From positions 1,178,001-1,242,000 of the forward strand of contig NZ_JAKZHU010000001.1 in assembly GCF_022568795.1 (NCBI RefSeq): DNA of 64,000 nt. Direction: 5' to 3'. Source of the DNA: Arsenicicoccus dermatophilus (GTDB taxonomy: Bacteria; Actinomycetota; Actinomycetes; Actinomycetales; Dermatophilaceae). Positions 1 through 10,200 of this stretch are shown here, one piece after another (position 1 is the first letter of the stretch; every line of letters starts with the position of its first letter). The notes under the pieces were generated by a model, which saw only the letters and a program-made list of their open reading frames with translations, did not search any database and was not told the origin of the DNA. Made by a program: the position numbers and the translations under genes.

Positions 1-1253
1 CGACCGCGACCGGAGCCGCCTCGCTGCTCGGGCGCCTCGACGGCGGCGTTGGTGGGGGCGGCGAAGGACCGCTCCCCCGGGACCAGGTCGCGCAGCAGCT
101 CGTGCTGGGGGTGGACCCGCGTCGTCGTGGGACGGATCCCGGCCGCCTTGGTCAGGGCGCGGACGTCGTGCACCTGGTCGTCCAGCATCATCGTCACGAC
201 CGTGCCGGCGGAGCCGGCCCGGGCGGTGCGGCCGGAACGGTGCAGGTAGGCCTTGTGCTCCACCGGCGGGTCGGCGTGGATGACCAGGGCGACGTCGTCG
301 ACGTGGATGCCGCGCGCCGCGATGTCCGTCGCCACCAGGGTCTGGACCGTGCCGTCGTGGAAGGCGTCGAGGTTGCGGGTGCGGGCGCCCTGACCGAGGT
401 TGCCGTGCAGCTCGACGGCGGGGACCCCGGACCGGTTGAGCTGCTTGGCGAGCTTCTTGGCGCGGTACTTCGTGCGGGTGAAGACCACCGTGCGCCCCGG
501 CCCGGTCAGGTCGACCAGCACGGGCAGGTGGTCGTCGGCGGTGACGTGCAGCACGTGGTGGTCCATCGCGGACACCGGCGACTGCGCGGAGTCGGCGTGG
601 TGGGTCACCGGGTCGTGCAGGTAGCGCTTGGCGATCACGTCGACGCCGGCGTCCAGGGTGGCGGAGAAGAGCATCCGCTGACCCCGCTCGGGGGTCCGGT
701 CCAGGATGCGGCGGACGGTGGGCAGGAAGCCCAGGTCGGCCATGTGGTCGGCCTCGTCGAGGACGGTGATCTCGACCGAGTCGAGGTCGACCAGGCCCTG
801 CTGGGCGAGGTCCTGCAGGCGACCCGGGCAGGCGATGAGCAGGTCGACGCCGCGCTTGAGCGCCTGCACCTGCGGGCCCTGGCCGACCCCGCCGAAGACC
901 GTCAGGGTGCGCAGGTCCAGCGCCTCGGCCAGGGGCGCCGCGGCGGTCTCGATCTGGGCGGCCAGCTCCCGGGTCGGGGCCAGCACCAGGGCGCGCGGGG
1001 CGCCGGGGCGGCGCCGGGTGCCGGAGGTCGACAGGCGGGTGAGGATCGGCAGGAGGAAGGCGTAGGTCTTGCCGGAGCCGGTGCGGCCCCGGCCCAGGAC
1101 GTCGCGGCCGGAGAGCGAGTCGGGCAGCGTGGCGGCCTGGATGGGGGTGGGCTCGCTGATGCCCCGGTCCTGCAGGACGGCGGCGAGCGAGGTGGGCACG
1201 CCGAGGCGTGCGAAAGCGTTGGTGGACAAGCAGATCTCCATATGGCGGAACAT
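1..1253 (-). CDS. DEAD-box ATP-dependent RNA helicase (3' end cut by window)
   Basis: ATP-dependent RNA unwinding enzyme of superfamily 2. Reading from the ATG at 1253, the Q-motif PTPIQ is near residues 35-39, Walker A GRTGSGKT at 56-63, the DEAD tetrapeptide at 166-169, the SAT motif follows, and the helicase C-terminal motif HRSGRTARAG is near residue 337. The frame is open to the window edge, so about 417 residues are visible and the C-terminal tail is missing. An in-frame ATG at 1241 is an alternative start, but only 1253 has a weak purine-rich site (GGCGAG) in front of it. The family acts in ribosome assembly or RNA decay; the exact paralogue (RhlE-like) cannot be fixed without the tail. 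Confidence 0.93.
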   Translation of the reverse strand, partial: MFRHMEICLSTNAFARLGVPTSLAAVLQDRGISEPTPIQAATLPDSLSGRDVLGRGRTGSGKTYAFLLPILTRLSTSGTRRRPGAPRALVLAPTRELAAQIETAAAPLAEALDLRTLTVFGGVGQGPQVQALKRGVDLLIACPGRLQDLAQQGLVDLDSVEITVLDEADHMADLGFLPTVRRILDRTPERGQRMLFSATLDAGVDVIAKRYLHDPVTHHADSAQSPVSAMDHHVLHVTADDHLPVLVDLTGPGRTVVFTRTKYRAKKLAKQLNRSGVPAVELHGNLGQGARTRNLDAFHDGTVQTLVATDIAARGIHVDDVALVIHADPPVEHKAYLHRSGRTARAGSAGTVVTMMLDDQVHDVRALTKAAGIRPTTTRVHPQHELLRDLVPGERSFAAPTNAAVEAPEQRGGSGRG

Positions 1254-1627
1254 GCGTCTCGCCGGGCACGCGCGACCGGTGCGGTCGCCGCGGCGCACCT
1301 GGTCCCCATGACGTGGGTCGGGGGACGAGACCGGGAGCGGACACCGGTCGTGACACCTGCGGCCCGAGGCAAGACTGGGCGGACCGCTGCCCTCACCCTA
1401 CGTCATCGGGGGCGCCGCGGGGTGCACGACGACGGCGGACCTGGGCCTGCGGCGTGCGCTTCCCGGGGCGGGAGCGCAGGCAGGGTCCGTGCTGAGGCGC
1501 ACCACGTGAGGGTCTTCGGCGGGGAGCGCGGGACGTGCACGGGGGCGGCGAGGGGTCGGCCGGCCGGGCCGCGTCGGCGGTGGTGTGGCGGGACGGTGCC
1601 GGCGCCATACCACCGCCGGATGTGCCG
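1254..1627. other. Intergenic gap upstream of the helicase
   Basis: No convincing gene in about 370 bases. The region must hold the helicase promoter, though I see no clear -10/-35 pair. Near 1575-1618 it holds a hairpin that fits a terminator for the small gene at 1628-1951. Short frames here are shadows with no start signal or recognisable product. Confidence 0.5.
1575..1618 (-). terminator. Hairpin terminator after the small membrane protein gene
   Basis: Perfect 10-bp inverted repeat CGGCGGTGGT (1575-1584) and ACCACCGCCG (1609-1618), 10 bases after the stop of the minus-strand gene ending at 1628. There is no U-tract, as is common for actinobacterial terminators. Assignment is by position and structure only. 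Confidence 0.5.
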
Positions 1628-1951
1628 TCAGCCGCGCAGGTGCCGCACCACGCGGGAGCCCGCGAGGGCCCCGACGGCGAGGGTCGTGGCCAGGCACCCG
1701 ATGGGCAGCGGCAGGCAGCAGCCGCCGACGGTCACCGTGGAGCCGCCGCGGGTGCGGGTGGTCCAGGAAGGGAAGGGGAACAGGCTGGGGCCGGGGCGGG
1801 GGCCGCCCACGGGGGCGCCCCAGCCCTGCCGGGGGCCGCCCTGGGGATGGGCGTCCTGGCCGCAGCCGCCCTGCGGGTAACCCTGCTCGGGCCCGCCCTG
1901 GGGGCGCTGGGGGTAGGAGGGAACGTCTCCGGGCTGCGAGTCGTGGCTCAT
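1628..1951 (-). CDS. Small Pro/Gly/Gln-rich protein with a C-terminal hydrophobic segment
   Basis: About 107 residues. The first half is a low-complexity stretch rich in Pro, Gly and Gln with repeats of the type PQGG. The last 35 residues contain a hydrophobic segment (CCLPLPIGCLATTLAVGALAG) that could span or anchor to the membrane, followed by a short basic tail (SRVVRHLRG). Proteins of this shape (disordered Pro/Gly head plus membrane anchor) are common in actinobacteria and often lack a known function. The ATG at 1951 has no good Shine-Dalgarno sequence, so gene status is moderate. It is divergent from the flavin-binding protein gene at 2055. Confidence 0.5.
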   Translation of the reverse strand: MSHDSQPGDVPSYPQRPQGGPEQGYPQGGCGQDAHPQGGPRQGWGAPVGGPRPGPSLFPFPSWTTRTRGGSTVTVGGCCLPLPIGCLATTLAVGALAGSRVVRHLRG

Positions 1952-2054
1952 GTGACTTTGCGTACCCACTTGGCTGCCGTGGGAGACGTCGGACCTCGCT
2001 CGGCGGGTCGACCCCCGTGTCGACAACCGCCGTGGCCGGGCGTTGGATGGGCCC

Positions 2055-2462
2055 ATGAGCGATGTCAACGAACCCGTGAAGCAGATGACCGAGGACGAGT
2101 GCTGGGAGCGGTTGGAGTCGACGTCCTTCGCCCGCCTGGCCACCGCCGCGATGGGAGACGTCCAGATCACCCCCGTCAACTACGTCGTCCGGGACCGGCA
2201 GCTCGTCCTGCGCACCGCCGAGGGCGGCAAGCTCGCCTCCCTCGTCGTGCAGTCCCGGGTCGCGGTGGAGATCGACGAGATCGACGGCGACCACGCCTGG
2301 AGCGTCATCGGCAAGGGTGACGCCCACATGGTGCACCACGCCGACGAGGCCGACGCGCTCGACGACCTCGGCCTGCACCCGTGGGTGGACACCCGCAAGG
2401 AGGTCTTCGTCACGATCGACCTCGACGAGGTGACGGGGCGCGAGTTCGTCCTGTCCCGCTGA
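2055..2462 (+). CDS. Pyridoxamine 5'-phosphate oxidase-like flavin/deazaflavin-binding protein
   Basis: 135-residue single-domain protein of the split beta-barrel (PNPOx-like) superfamily. The N-terminal ECWERLESTSFARLAT is typical of the small actinobacterial members, followed by the barrel strands (VQITPVNYVV, RQLVLRTAEGGKLASLVV). Family members bind FMN, F420 or haem, and most act as reductases or have unknown roles; nothing here fixes the substrate. The ATG at 2055 was preferred over an in-frame TTG at 2043 because the family begins right before the LxxxxFARLAT helix. The gene stands alone, 60 bp upstream of pta. Confidence 0.82.
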   Translation: MSDVNEPVKQMTEDECWERLESTSFARLATAAMGDVQITPVNYVVRDRQLVLRTAEGGKLASLVVQSRVAVEIDEIDGDHAWSVIGKGDAHMVHHADEADALDDLGLHPWVDTRKEVFVTIDLDEVTGREFVLSR

Positions 2463-2510
2463 GGTCCTCCCGGAGGTCGACCCCCTCCCCGGAGGTCGCC
2501 GGGCCCCGGC

Positions 2511-2525
2511 TACCCTCGACGCGTG
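2511..2525 (+). promoter_or_regulatory. Leaderless -10 box of pta
   Basis: TACCCT at 2511-2516 lies exactly 6 nt before the GTG at 2523, so transcription should begin at or next to the start codon and the mRNA would lack a Shine-Dalgarno leader. This supports the GTG start. The same arrangement recurs at many genes in this window. Confidence 0.55.
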
Positions 2526-4622
2526 AAGACCTGTGTCTACGTCGCGTCCGCCGAGGGCCACAGCGGCAAGTCCGCCGTGGCCCTCGGGCTGCTCGAGTCC
2601 CTCACCAAGCGCTACGCGCGGGTCGGGGTCTATCGCCCGGTCACCGAGGGGGACCCGCAGGACGACGCGGTCCTCGCCACGGTCCTGTCCCGGGCCAGCG
2701 TGGAGCTCTCCCCCGCCGAGGCGACAGGGGTGTCCTACGACGACGTCCACCACGACGTGGACGGCTCCCTGGAGCGGATCGTCGAGCGCTTCCACGAGGT
2801 GCAGCGCCGCTGCGACGTGGTCCTGGTCCTCGGCTCGGACTTCACCGACGTCGCCAGCCCCACCGAGTTCTCCTTCAACGCGCGGGTCGCCGCCAACCTC
2901 GGAGCGCCGGTCCTGCTCGTGGTCGGTGCCCAGGGCCGCGAGTGCGTCGACGTGGCCACGGCCGTGGAGATCGGCCTCGGCGAGCTGCGCAGCAACGTCG
3001 CCACCCCCATCGCGGTCGTCGTCAACCGCGCGGACCCCGAGCGGGTGGCCGAGCTGCGGCGCGCGGTGGAGGCGACCGTGGACGGGCTTCCGACATACGT
3101 CGTCCCGGCCTCCCGGGTGCTGTCGGCCCCGACCGTGCGCGACCTGATGCGCGCCACCGACGGCGAGCTCGTCTCCGGGGACGAGGGGCTGCTGGACCGC
3201 GAGGCGCTGAGCTTCGTCACCGCCGCGATGACCATGCCCAACGTGCTGGACCGGCTGCTGGACGAGTCGCTGGTGCTGACCCCGGGCGACCGCGCCGACG
3301 TGGTCCTGGCCGTGCTGCTGGCCCACCAGTCGAGCACCTTCCCGAGCATCGCCGGCGTGATGCTCAACGGCGGCTTCGAGCTGCCCGACCAGGTGCGTCG
3401 TCTGATCGACGGCCTGGGCACGACGCTGCCGATCATCGCCACGCGCGGGGGCACCCACGACACGGTGATGGCGCTGTCGGGGGTGCGGGGGCGGATGACG
3501 CCGACCGCGACCCGCAAGATCCACGAGGCGGTGAGCCTGTTCGCCGAGCACGTCGACGACGAGTCGCTGCTCGCGCACCTCGCCGAGCCGCACCCGTCGA
3601 TCATGACGCCGCTGATGTTCGAGCACCGGCTGCTGGAGCAGGCCAAGGCCGCCGACCGACACATCGTCCTGCCCGAGGGCACCGACGACCGCATCCTGCG
3701 CGCCGCGGAGATCCTGGTGCGCCGCCGGACCTGCCGCATCACGCTGCTGGGCACGGCCGAGGAGCTCGAGGCCCGGGCCCGCGAGATCGGCGTCGACCTG
3801 GCCGGAGTCCAGATGATCGACCCATGCGACCCCGAGCACGTCGAGCGCTTCGCGGCGCGGTATGCCGAGCTGCGGGCCCACAAGGGGATGACGCTGGAGC
3901 GCGCCCGCGAGGTGGTCGTCGACCCGTCGTACTTCGGGACGATGATGGTGCTCCTCGACGAGGCCGACGGCATGGTGTCCGGCGCCGTGAACACCACGGC
4001 GCACACCATCCGGCCCGCGCTGGAGGTCGTCAAGACCAACCCCGGTGTCTCCGTGGTGAGCTCGAGCTTCCTGATGTGCCTGCGCGACCACGTCACGGTG
4101 TACGGCGACTGTGCGGTCAACCCCGACCCGAACGCCGAGCAGCTGGCGGACATCGCGATCTCGTCGGCGCAGACGGCGGCGGCCTTCGGCATCGAGCCGC
4201 GCGTGGCGATGCTGTCCTACTCCACCGGCACGTCCGGGTCGGGCGCCGACGTGGACAAGGTGCGCGAGGCCACCGAGATCGTGCGTCGGCGGGCCCCCGA
4301 GCTCGCGGTCGAGGGACCGATCCAGTTCGACGCGGCCGTGGACCCGGCCGTGGGACAGAAGAAGGCCCCGGGCTCCCCCGTGGCCGGCCAGGCCACCGTC
4401 CTGATCTTCCCGGACCTCAACACCGGCAACAACACCTACAAGGCCGTGCAGCGCACCGCCGGGGCCGTGGCCGTCGGCCCGGTGCTGCAGGGCCTGCGCA
4501 AGCCCGTCAACGACCTGTCCCGCGGCGCCACGCTGCGCGACATCGTCAACACCGTGGCCATCACGGCGATCCAGTCCACGCTCGCGCCGGCGCCCGCGGC
4601 CCCGGCTCCCGAGCAGCCCTGA
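2523..4622 (+). CDS. pta: Phosphate acetyltransferase, long form
   Basis: Converts acetyl-CoA and phosphate to acetyl phosphate and CoA in the cytoplasm; partner of acetate kinase. At 699 residues it is the long form: an N-terminal P-loop (BioD-like) domain with GHSGKSAVALGLL near residues 15-27, a central DRTGG domain, and the catalytic PTA_PTB domain from about residue 370 (HIVLPEGTDDRILRAAEIL ... GMTLERAREVV ... SYSTGTSGSGADVDKV ... FPDLNTGNNTYKAVQR). The start is a GTG placed 6 nt after TACCCT. ackA follows 28 bp downstream with its own ribosome binding site, the usual pta-ackA operon. Confidence 0.97.
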   Translation: MKTCVYVASAEGHSGKSAVALGLLESLTKRYARVGVYRPVTEGDPQDDAVLATVLSRASVELSPAEATGVSYDDVHHDVDGSLERIVERFHEVQRRCDVVLVLGSDFTDVASPTEFSFNARVAANLGAPVLLVVGAQGRECVDVATAVEIGLGELRSNVATPIAVVVNRADPERVAELRRAVEATVDGLPTYVVPASRVLSAPTVRDLMRATDGELVSGDEGLLDREALSFVTAAMTMPNVLDRLLDESLVLTPGDRADVVLAVLLAHQSSTFPSIAGVMLNGGFELPDQVRRLIDGLGTTLPIIATRGGTHDTVMALSGVRGRMTPTATRKIHEAVSLFAEHVDDESLLAHLAEPHPSIMTPLMFEHRLLEQAKAADRHIVLPEGTDDRILRAAEILVRRRTCRITLLGTAEELEARAREIGVDLAGVQMIDPCDPEHVERFAARYAELRAHKGMTLERAREVVVDPSYFGTMMVLLDEADGMVSGAVNTTAHTIRPALEVVKTNPGVSVVSSSFLMCLRDHVTVYGDCAVNPDPNAEQLADIAISSAQTAAAFGIEPRVAMLSYSTGTSGSGADVDKVREATEIVRRRAPELAVEGPIQFDAAVDPAVGQKKAPGSPVAGQATVLIFPDLNTGNNTYKAVQRTAGAVAVGPVLQGLRKPVNDLSRGATLRDIVNTVAITAIQSTLAPAPAAPAPEQP

Positions 4623-4650
4623 CACCTCACCGCCCACGAAAGGTGCGCCC

Positions 4651-5877
4651 ATGCCCTCCGTCCTCGTCCTCAACGCCGGCTCCTCGTCCCTGAAGTACCA
4701 GCTCGTCCAGGTCGGCACCCGCGAGGTGCTCGCCGTCGGACTGGTGGAGGCCATCGGCCTGGACTCGGCCAAGATCACCCACAAGGCCGCGGGCGACAAG
4801 GTCTCCCGCGACATCGAGTGCCCGGACCACAAGGCCGCCATCGCCGCGGTCGTGGGCCTGTTCGACACCGAGGGCCCCCGGCTGGCCGACAGCGACCTCG
4901 TCGCCGTCGGGCACCGGGTCGTCCACGGCGGCGAGAAGTTCTCCGGCGCGGTGCTCGTCACCGACGAGCTGCTGGCGACCCTCGACGAGCTCACCCCGCT
5001 CGCGCCGCTGCACAACCCCGCCAACCTGGTCATGCTGCGGGCGGCGCTGGAGATGTTCCCCGAGCTGCCGCAGGTCGGCGTCTTCGACACGGCCTTCCAC
5101 CAGACCATGCCCGAGCACGCCTACACCTACGCCGTGCCCGCCGAGTGGCGCGAGAAGTACGGCGTGCGCCGGTACGGCTTCCACGGCACCTCGCACGCCT
5201 ACGTGTCCCGCGAGGCCGCGGCGCTGCTGGGCAAGGAGCCGCAGGACGTCAACGTCATCGTCCTGCACCTGGGCAACGGCGCGTCCGCGACAGCCGTGCG
5301 CGGTGGCGTCTCGGTGGACACGTCCATGGGGCTCACGCCGCTGGAGGGCCTGGTCATGGGCACCCGCAGCGGTGACATCGACCCGGCCATCCCGATGCAC
5401 GTCCACCGCCAGTCGGGGATGAGCTTCGAGGACATCGACACGATGCTCTACAAGAGGTCCGGGCTGCAGGGCCTGGCCGGGCGCAGCGACAGCCGCGACG
5501 TCGAGGAGGCCTGCGAGGCGGGCGACGAGGCGGCGCAGCTCGCGCAGGCCGTGATGGCCTACCGCCTGAAGAAGTACCTCGGTGCCTACGCCGCGGTCCT
5601 CGGTACCCTCGACGCCGTCGTCTTCACCGGCGGCATCGGCGAGAACTCCGCGCTCACCCGCCAGATGGCCACGGACGACCTCGGGATCCTCGGCATCGTC
5701 GTCGACCCCGAGCTGAACTCCGTGCGCTCCAAGGAGGCCCGCGACATCGCCACCCCCGAGTCGCGGGTGCGGGTCTTCGTCATCCCCACCGACGAGGAGG
5801 GCGAGATCGCCCGCCAGACCTACGAGGTGGCCCAGGCCGCCGGGCGCGTCCGCGCGGCCGACGCCCCGACGAGCTGA
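4651..5877 (+). CDS. ackA: Acetate kinase
   Basis: Transfers phosphate between acetyl phosphate and ADP, making ATP and acetate. The 408-residue protein starts with MPSVLVLNAGSSSLKYQL, the classic ASKHA phosphate-binding loop, and carries the family signatures RRYGFHGTSHAYV, VIVLHLGNGASATAV and VVFTGGIGENSALTR. The GAAAGGTG sequence before the ATG is a strong ribosome binding site. Length and motifs are complete. It forms an operon with pta and may be followed by the HipA-like gene 35 bp later. Confidence 0.97.
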   Translation: MPSVLVLNAGSSSLKYQLVQVGTREVLAVGLVEAIGLDSAKITHKAAGDKVSRDIECPDHKAAIAAVVGLFDTEGPRLADSDLVAVGHRVVHGGEKFSGAVLVTDELLATLDELTPLAPLHNPANLVMLRAALEMFPELPQVGVFDTAFHQTMPEHAYTYAVPAEWREKYGVRRYGFHGTSHAYVSREAAALLGKEPQDVNVIVLHLGNGASATAVRGGVSVDTSMGLTPLEGLVMGTRSGDIDPAIPMHVHRQSGMSFEDIDTMLYKRSGLQGLAGRSDSRDVEEACEAGDEAAQLAQAVMAYRLKKYLGAYAAVLGTLDAVVFTGGIGENSALTRQMATDDLGILGIVVDPELNSVRSKEARDIATPESRVRVFVIPTDEEGEIARQTYEVAQAAGRVRAADAPTS

Positions 5878-5912
5878 CGACCCGGACGAGCCGGCGAGAG
5901 CCGCCCACGAGC

Positions 5913-6764
5913 ATGCCGACCGCCCTCGCGCGGGTGACAGCGACGCGCTACGTCCTGCCCCTGCGCGAGGGCGGCTCGCTGCCCGGCCTCGTGGAGGCCG
6001 ACGACGAGGGCACCTATGTCGTCAAGCTCACCGGCGCCGGCCAGGGCCCGCGGGTGCTCGCAGCCGAGGTGATCTGCTCGGCCCTCGCCCAGGTCCTCGA
6101 CATCCCCACGCCCCGGCTCGTCGTCGTCGACCTGCCCGAGGCCATCGCGCGCTACGAGGCGGACGAGGAGGTCCAGGACCTGCTCACCGCCAGCCCCGGG
6201 CTCAACCTCGGCGTGGACTTCCTGCCCGGATCCTTCGGGTATGACGGGTCCGTGCCGCCCCCGCCCGAGCTCGCCGCCCGGATCCTGTGGCTGGACGCCC
6301 TGACCGTCGACGTGGACCGGACCTGGAGCAACCCCAACCTGCTCGTCTGGGGCGGCCGGGTCTGGGCGATCGACCACGGCGCCGCGCTCTACGTCCACCA
6401 CGGCTGGGCGACCCGCGGGGTGGACGTCGAGCGGTTCGCCCGGCTCGGCTACGACGCCGACCGTCACATCCTGCGGCTGCCCGCGGGTGACCTGACCCGG
6501 GCGGACGCCTGGTGCGCGGCGCGCCTCACCCCCGAGATCCTCACCGCCGCGGCCGGGCTCGTGCCGGACCCCTGGTTGCCGGTGGTGGCCGACCAGGCCG
6601 GGCTGCGCACGCCGGACGAGGTGCGGGCGTCATACGTCCGGCTGCTGCAGGCCCGCCTGGACGCCCGCGGGAGCTGGCTGCCCGCCCCGCCCGGCGGTCC
6701 GCAGACCGAGGGGCCGGCCGACCTGGTCCGCTCGCTGGAGGCCCGCCGCCGGTGGACCCGATGA
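5913..6764 (+). CDS. HipA-like kinase-fold protein, partner of DUF3037
   Basis: 283 residues. It resembles the compact HipA-like kinase family rather than a full HipA toxin. YVVKL supplies the putative ATP-binding Lys near residue 38, SNPNLL (about 139-144) looks like the catalytic-loop Asn segment, and WAIDHG (about 151-156) matches the metal-binding DFG-like motif. No HipB-type DNA-binding antitoxin is adjacent. The stop overlaps the ATG of the DUF3037 gene (ATGA at 6761-6764), so the two are translationally coupled, a pairing known across bacteria with no assigned function. The start is the ATG at 5913. Confidence 0.72.
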   Translation: MPTALARVTATRYVLPLREGGSLPGLVEADDEGTYVVKLTGAGQGPRVLAAEVICSALAQVLDIPTPRLVVVDLPEAIARYEADEEVQDLLTASPGLNLGVDFLPGSFGYDGSVPPPPELAARILWLDALTVDVDRTWSNPNLLVWGGRVWAIDHGAALYVHHGWATRGVDVERFARLGYDADRHILRLPAGDLTRADAWCAARLTPEILTAAAGLVPDPWLPVVADQAGLRTPDEVRASYVRLLQARLDARGSWLPAPPGGPQTEGPADLVRSLEARRRWTR

Positions 6765-7189
6765 CCGAGCACCGGCCCCGCACCAACATCACCCCCCGCG
6801 GCGTCCGCCCGGAGTGGCTCGGCTACCAGTGGCTCGTGCTGCGGTGCGTGCCGCGGGTCGACCGTGAGGAGTTCGTCAACGTGGGGGTCGTGCTCCACTG
6901 CCAGGACCTCGGCTACCTCGACGCCGCCACCCACGTGGACGAGACCCGGGTGCGGGCCCTGTCCCCCGACCTGGACCTGGACGTCCTGCGCTCGGCGCTC
7001 GCGACGGTGCAGGCGGTATGCCGCGGCGAGGCGGTCGCCGGGCTGGCCGAGGGCGCCCGGCCGTGGCGCAGGTTCGGGTGGCTGGAGGCGCCGCGATCGA
7101 CGGTGATCCAGACCTCCCGCCCCCACGGCGGCGTCACCCGCGACCCCGCCGCCGAGCTGACCCGCCTGCTGGACCGCCTCGTCCGCTGA
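6761..7189 (+). CDS. DUF3037 family protein
   Basis: 142 residues matching the DUF3037 family, with the typical start YQWLVLRCVPRVDREEFVNVGVVLHC and a C-terminal HGGVTRDPAAELTRLLDRLV. It overlaps the preceding HipA-like gene by four bases, the usual arrangement for this two-gene module. The function is unknown; the tight coupling suggests the products form a complex or a kinase/substrate pair. No signal peptide or membrane segment is visible. The ATG in the ATGA overlap was chosen as start. Confidence 0.78.
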   Translation: MTEHRPRTNITPRGVRPEWLGYQWLVLRCVPRVDREEFVNVGVVLHCQDLGYLDAATHVDETRVRALSPDLDLDVLRSALATVQAVCRGEAVAGLAEGARPWRRFGWLEAPRSTVIQTSRPHGGVTRDPAAELTRLLDRLVR

Positions 7190-7208
7190 CGAACCTACCG
7201 GCAGTAGG

Positions 7209-10200
7209 TCAGCCGGCGAGGTGGCCCCACCGGTCGGCCAGGTCCGCCCACGGCCCGACCGCGGCCACGCGCCCGTCCGCCACGACGACCACCCGGTCGG
7301 CCTGGGCCAGGGCGGACCGCTTGGAGGTCGCCCCGACCACGGTCATCGAGCGTTCCCGCAGCGCCCGCCACAGCTCGATCTCGGTGCGGGCGTCCAGGGC
7401 CGAGGAGACGTCGTCGGCCAGCAGCAGCTCGGCGTCCGTCGCCACGGCGCGGGCCAGCGCCAGCCGCTGGACCTGACCGCCGGACAGCCGCACCCCGCGG
7501 TGGCCGACGAGCGAGTGGGGCCCGCCCGCCTGGTCGACGTCCGGCTCGAGACGCGCCACGTCGACCGGGCTGTCGAAGGCCCGGTCGTGGCCCAGCCGGA
7601 CGTTGTCGTCGAAGGTGCCCGACAGGACACGCGGCACCTGGCCCACGTAGGCCACCTGACCGGGCCGCAGGAACAGCTCGGGGTCGGTGACCTCACGCCC
7701 GTTCCAGGTCAGCGAGCCGCGGTGGTGCGTGAGGCCGGCCATCGCGCGGAGCAGGCTGGACTTGCCCGCCCCGACCTGACCGACGAGCAGGACCAGCTCA
7801 CCACGGTGTATGTCGAGGTCCACGTGCTCGACGCCGAGGGTGCCGTCCTCGTGGACCGCCGAGAGGTCCCGCAGGCGCAGCTCGTCCAGGGGCACCCGCG
7901 GCATCGGCTCCGGCTCGGGGGCCTCGCCCGCGACGAGGTCCACGCCCTCCGGCAGGGTCATCAGGTCGGTGCCGCCCGCCATCCGGCTGGTGGCGACCTG
8001 CCAGGCCCGGGTGCCCGGCGCCTCGGTCACCACGGCTCCCGCGACCCGCCCGAACCAGTCGAAGCCGTTGACCGCGCTCACGACCAGCAGGGCCGTGGCC
8101 AGGCCCCACCGACCGGTGAGGACGCCGACCCACGCGACGACGGCGCCGACCTGCACCATGACCGTCGGGACCCCCTCGAGGAGCGCCTGGACCCGGTGCT
8201 CGCGCACCGCGGCGTCCACGCGGCCCGCGTCGACCCGCTGCAGGTGGCGGCGCACCTCGTCCATCCGGCCGGCGAGCTTGACGGTGCGGGCGCACTCCAG
8301 GACCGAGACCAGGACCCGGCCGAAGCTCGCGCGGGTCGCCGAGGCCGTGGCGGCCGAGCGTCCCGCGACCGAACGGCCCGCGGCCGAAGCCGTCGCCGAG
8401 GCCACCATGACCACGAGCAGCACCAGGCCGGCCAGCCAGGTGCCCGCCGCCGCGGCCGTGACCAGGCAGATGACCAGGCCGTTGACGAAGTCCACCCAGC
8501 GGTCGGCATATCGCGCATAGCGATCGGAGTCCATGGCCCGGGCCACGACCTCGCCGGCCGGGGTCCGCACCAGGCGCCGCTGACCGGTCTGCCCCACGAG
8601 CACGGCCATCCGGATCCGCAGCAGCACCTCCACCCACCAGCGGGGATAGCGCCCCACCGCCACGGACAAGGCCATCGGCCCGAGGAGGACCACGACGACC
8701 ACGAGCGCCACCCAGGGCCAGGGGGTGGTCCCGCGCTGCAGAGCCTCCACCGTGCGCCCCCACGCGAAGCCCGTCAGCCCGCCCATCGCCCCGCCGAGCG
8801 AGTGCAGCAGGAACAGACCCACGGCGAGCAGACCCCAGGCGGGGCGGACCGTGATCGCGCTGAGGATCCCCTTGGCCAGGGAGGGGCCGTCGCCCGGGTC
8901 GAGAGCCTGCGGGGGCTCACCGCGTCGCCGGACAGCACCGAGGGCGGTGGCGCCCGAGGTCGGGGCGTCGGAGGCCGAGCCGCCGGCGGTCGTGGTCGCC
9001 GCCACCTCGCACGCGGGCGTCACGTCGCCCGCCGCAGCGGCCGCGTCCCGGAGCGCCGGCCCCGCAGGCGAGGCCGCGTCCTCCGGCAGCGCGCCCACCT
9101 CGGCGTCCTGCTCGGTCTCGTGGGCGGCCTCGAGCAGCGAGCGGAAGGGGCCCGGCTCGACCGCGAGCACCGCGCGCTCGCCCGCCTGCACGACCCGGCC
9201 GTCGGCGAGCACCGCCACGAGGTCGGCCCGGGCGATGGTGGACAGGCGATGCGCGATGAGGATGCCGGTGCGGCCCTGCAGCAGGCGCTCGGACGCGGCG
9301 ACCACCCTCGCCTCGGTGAGCGGGTCCATCCTCGCCGTGGCCTCGTCGAGCACCACGACCTGCACCTCGCGCAGCAGCAGCCGCGCGAAGGCCAGCAGCT
9401 GCTCCTCCCCCGCCGACAGCACCGTGCCACCCGGGCCGAGCAGCGTGTCCATGCCCTGGTCGAGGCCCGCGACCCAGTCGCCCAGCCCCAGCTCGGTGAT
9501 CACGGCCTCGACCCGGTCCCGCGGGACGTCGGCGAAGAGGGTGATGTTGTCGGCGAGCGATCCGGCGAGGATCTCGGTGCGCTGGGTGACCACCCCGACG
9601 GTGCGGCGCAGCCCCTGCAGGTCGAGCCCGGTCAGGTCCAGGCCGCCGAGGAAGACCTCCCCGGGGCGCGGCTCCGCGGCCCGGGAGACCAGGGAGGCCA
9701 GGGTCGACTTGCCGGAGCCGGTGCGGCCCACCAGCGCCAGGGTCTGCCCCGCGGGCACCGTCAGGTCCACGTCTCGCAGGGCGAACGCTCCCTCGGCATA
9801 CGCGAAGCTCGCACGGCGGAACTCCAGGGACACCGGGCCCTCGGGCAGGCTGCCGCCCCCGACCGGCTCCGGCTCGACCGCCATCATCTGGCGCAGCCGC
9901 AGCACGGCGCCCAGGCCTGCCTGCAGGTCGGGCAGCTGGTCGGCGACCCGCCCGATGTAGCCCACGAAGGTCGCGGTGATCATGAACAGGGTGACCAGCT
10001 GGGCGATCGACAGCCGGTGGGCGGACACCAGCAGGACGCCGGCCACGGCCACCGCGGCCAGCAGCGTGTGCAGGATGACCCCGGTGCGCAGGGTGACGGC
10101 CCGCTCCAGCACGAGGACCTCGTGGAACCTGCGGTGCACCTCGGCGGAGAGCCCGGCCAGGCGGCGGACGGCGAACGGCTGACCCAGGCTGGTCCGCAGG

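Noticed and set aside
1398-5108. Very long minus-strand open frame (1236 codons) opposite pta-ackA
   Set aside because: It is antisense to pta and ackA, which have full family motifs; the translation is low-complexity (Gly/Arg/His/Val) typical of GC-rich shadow frames.
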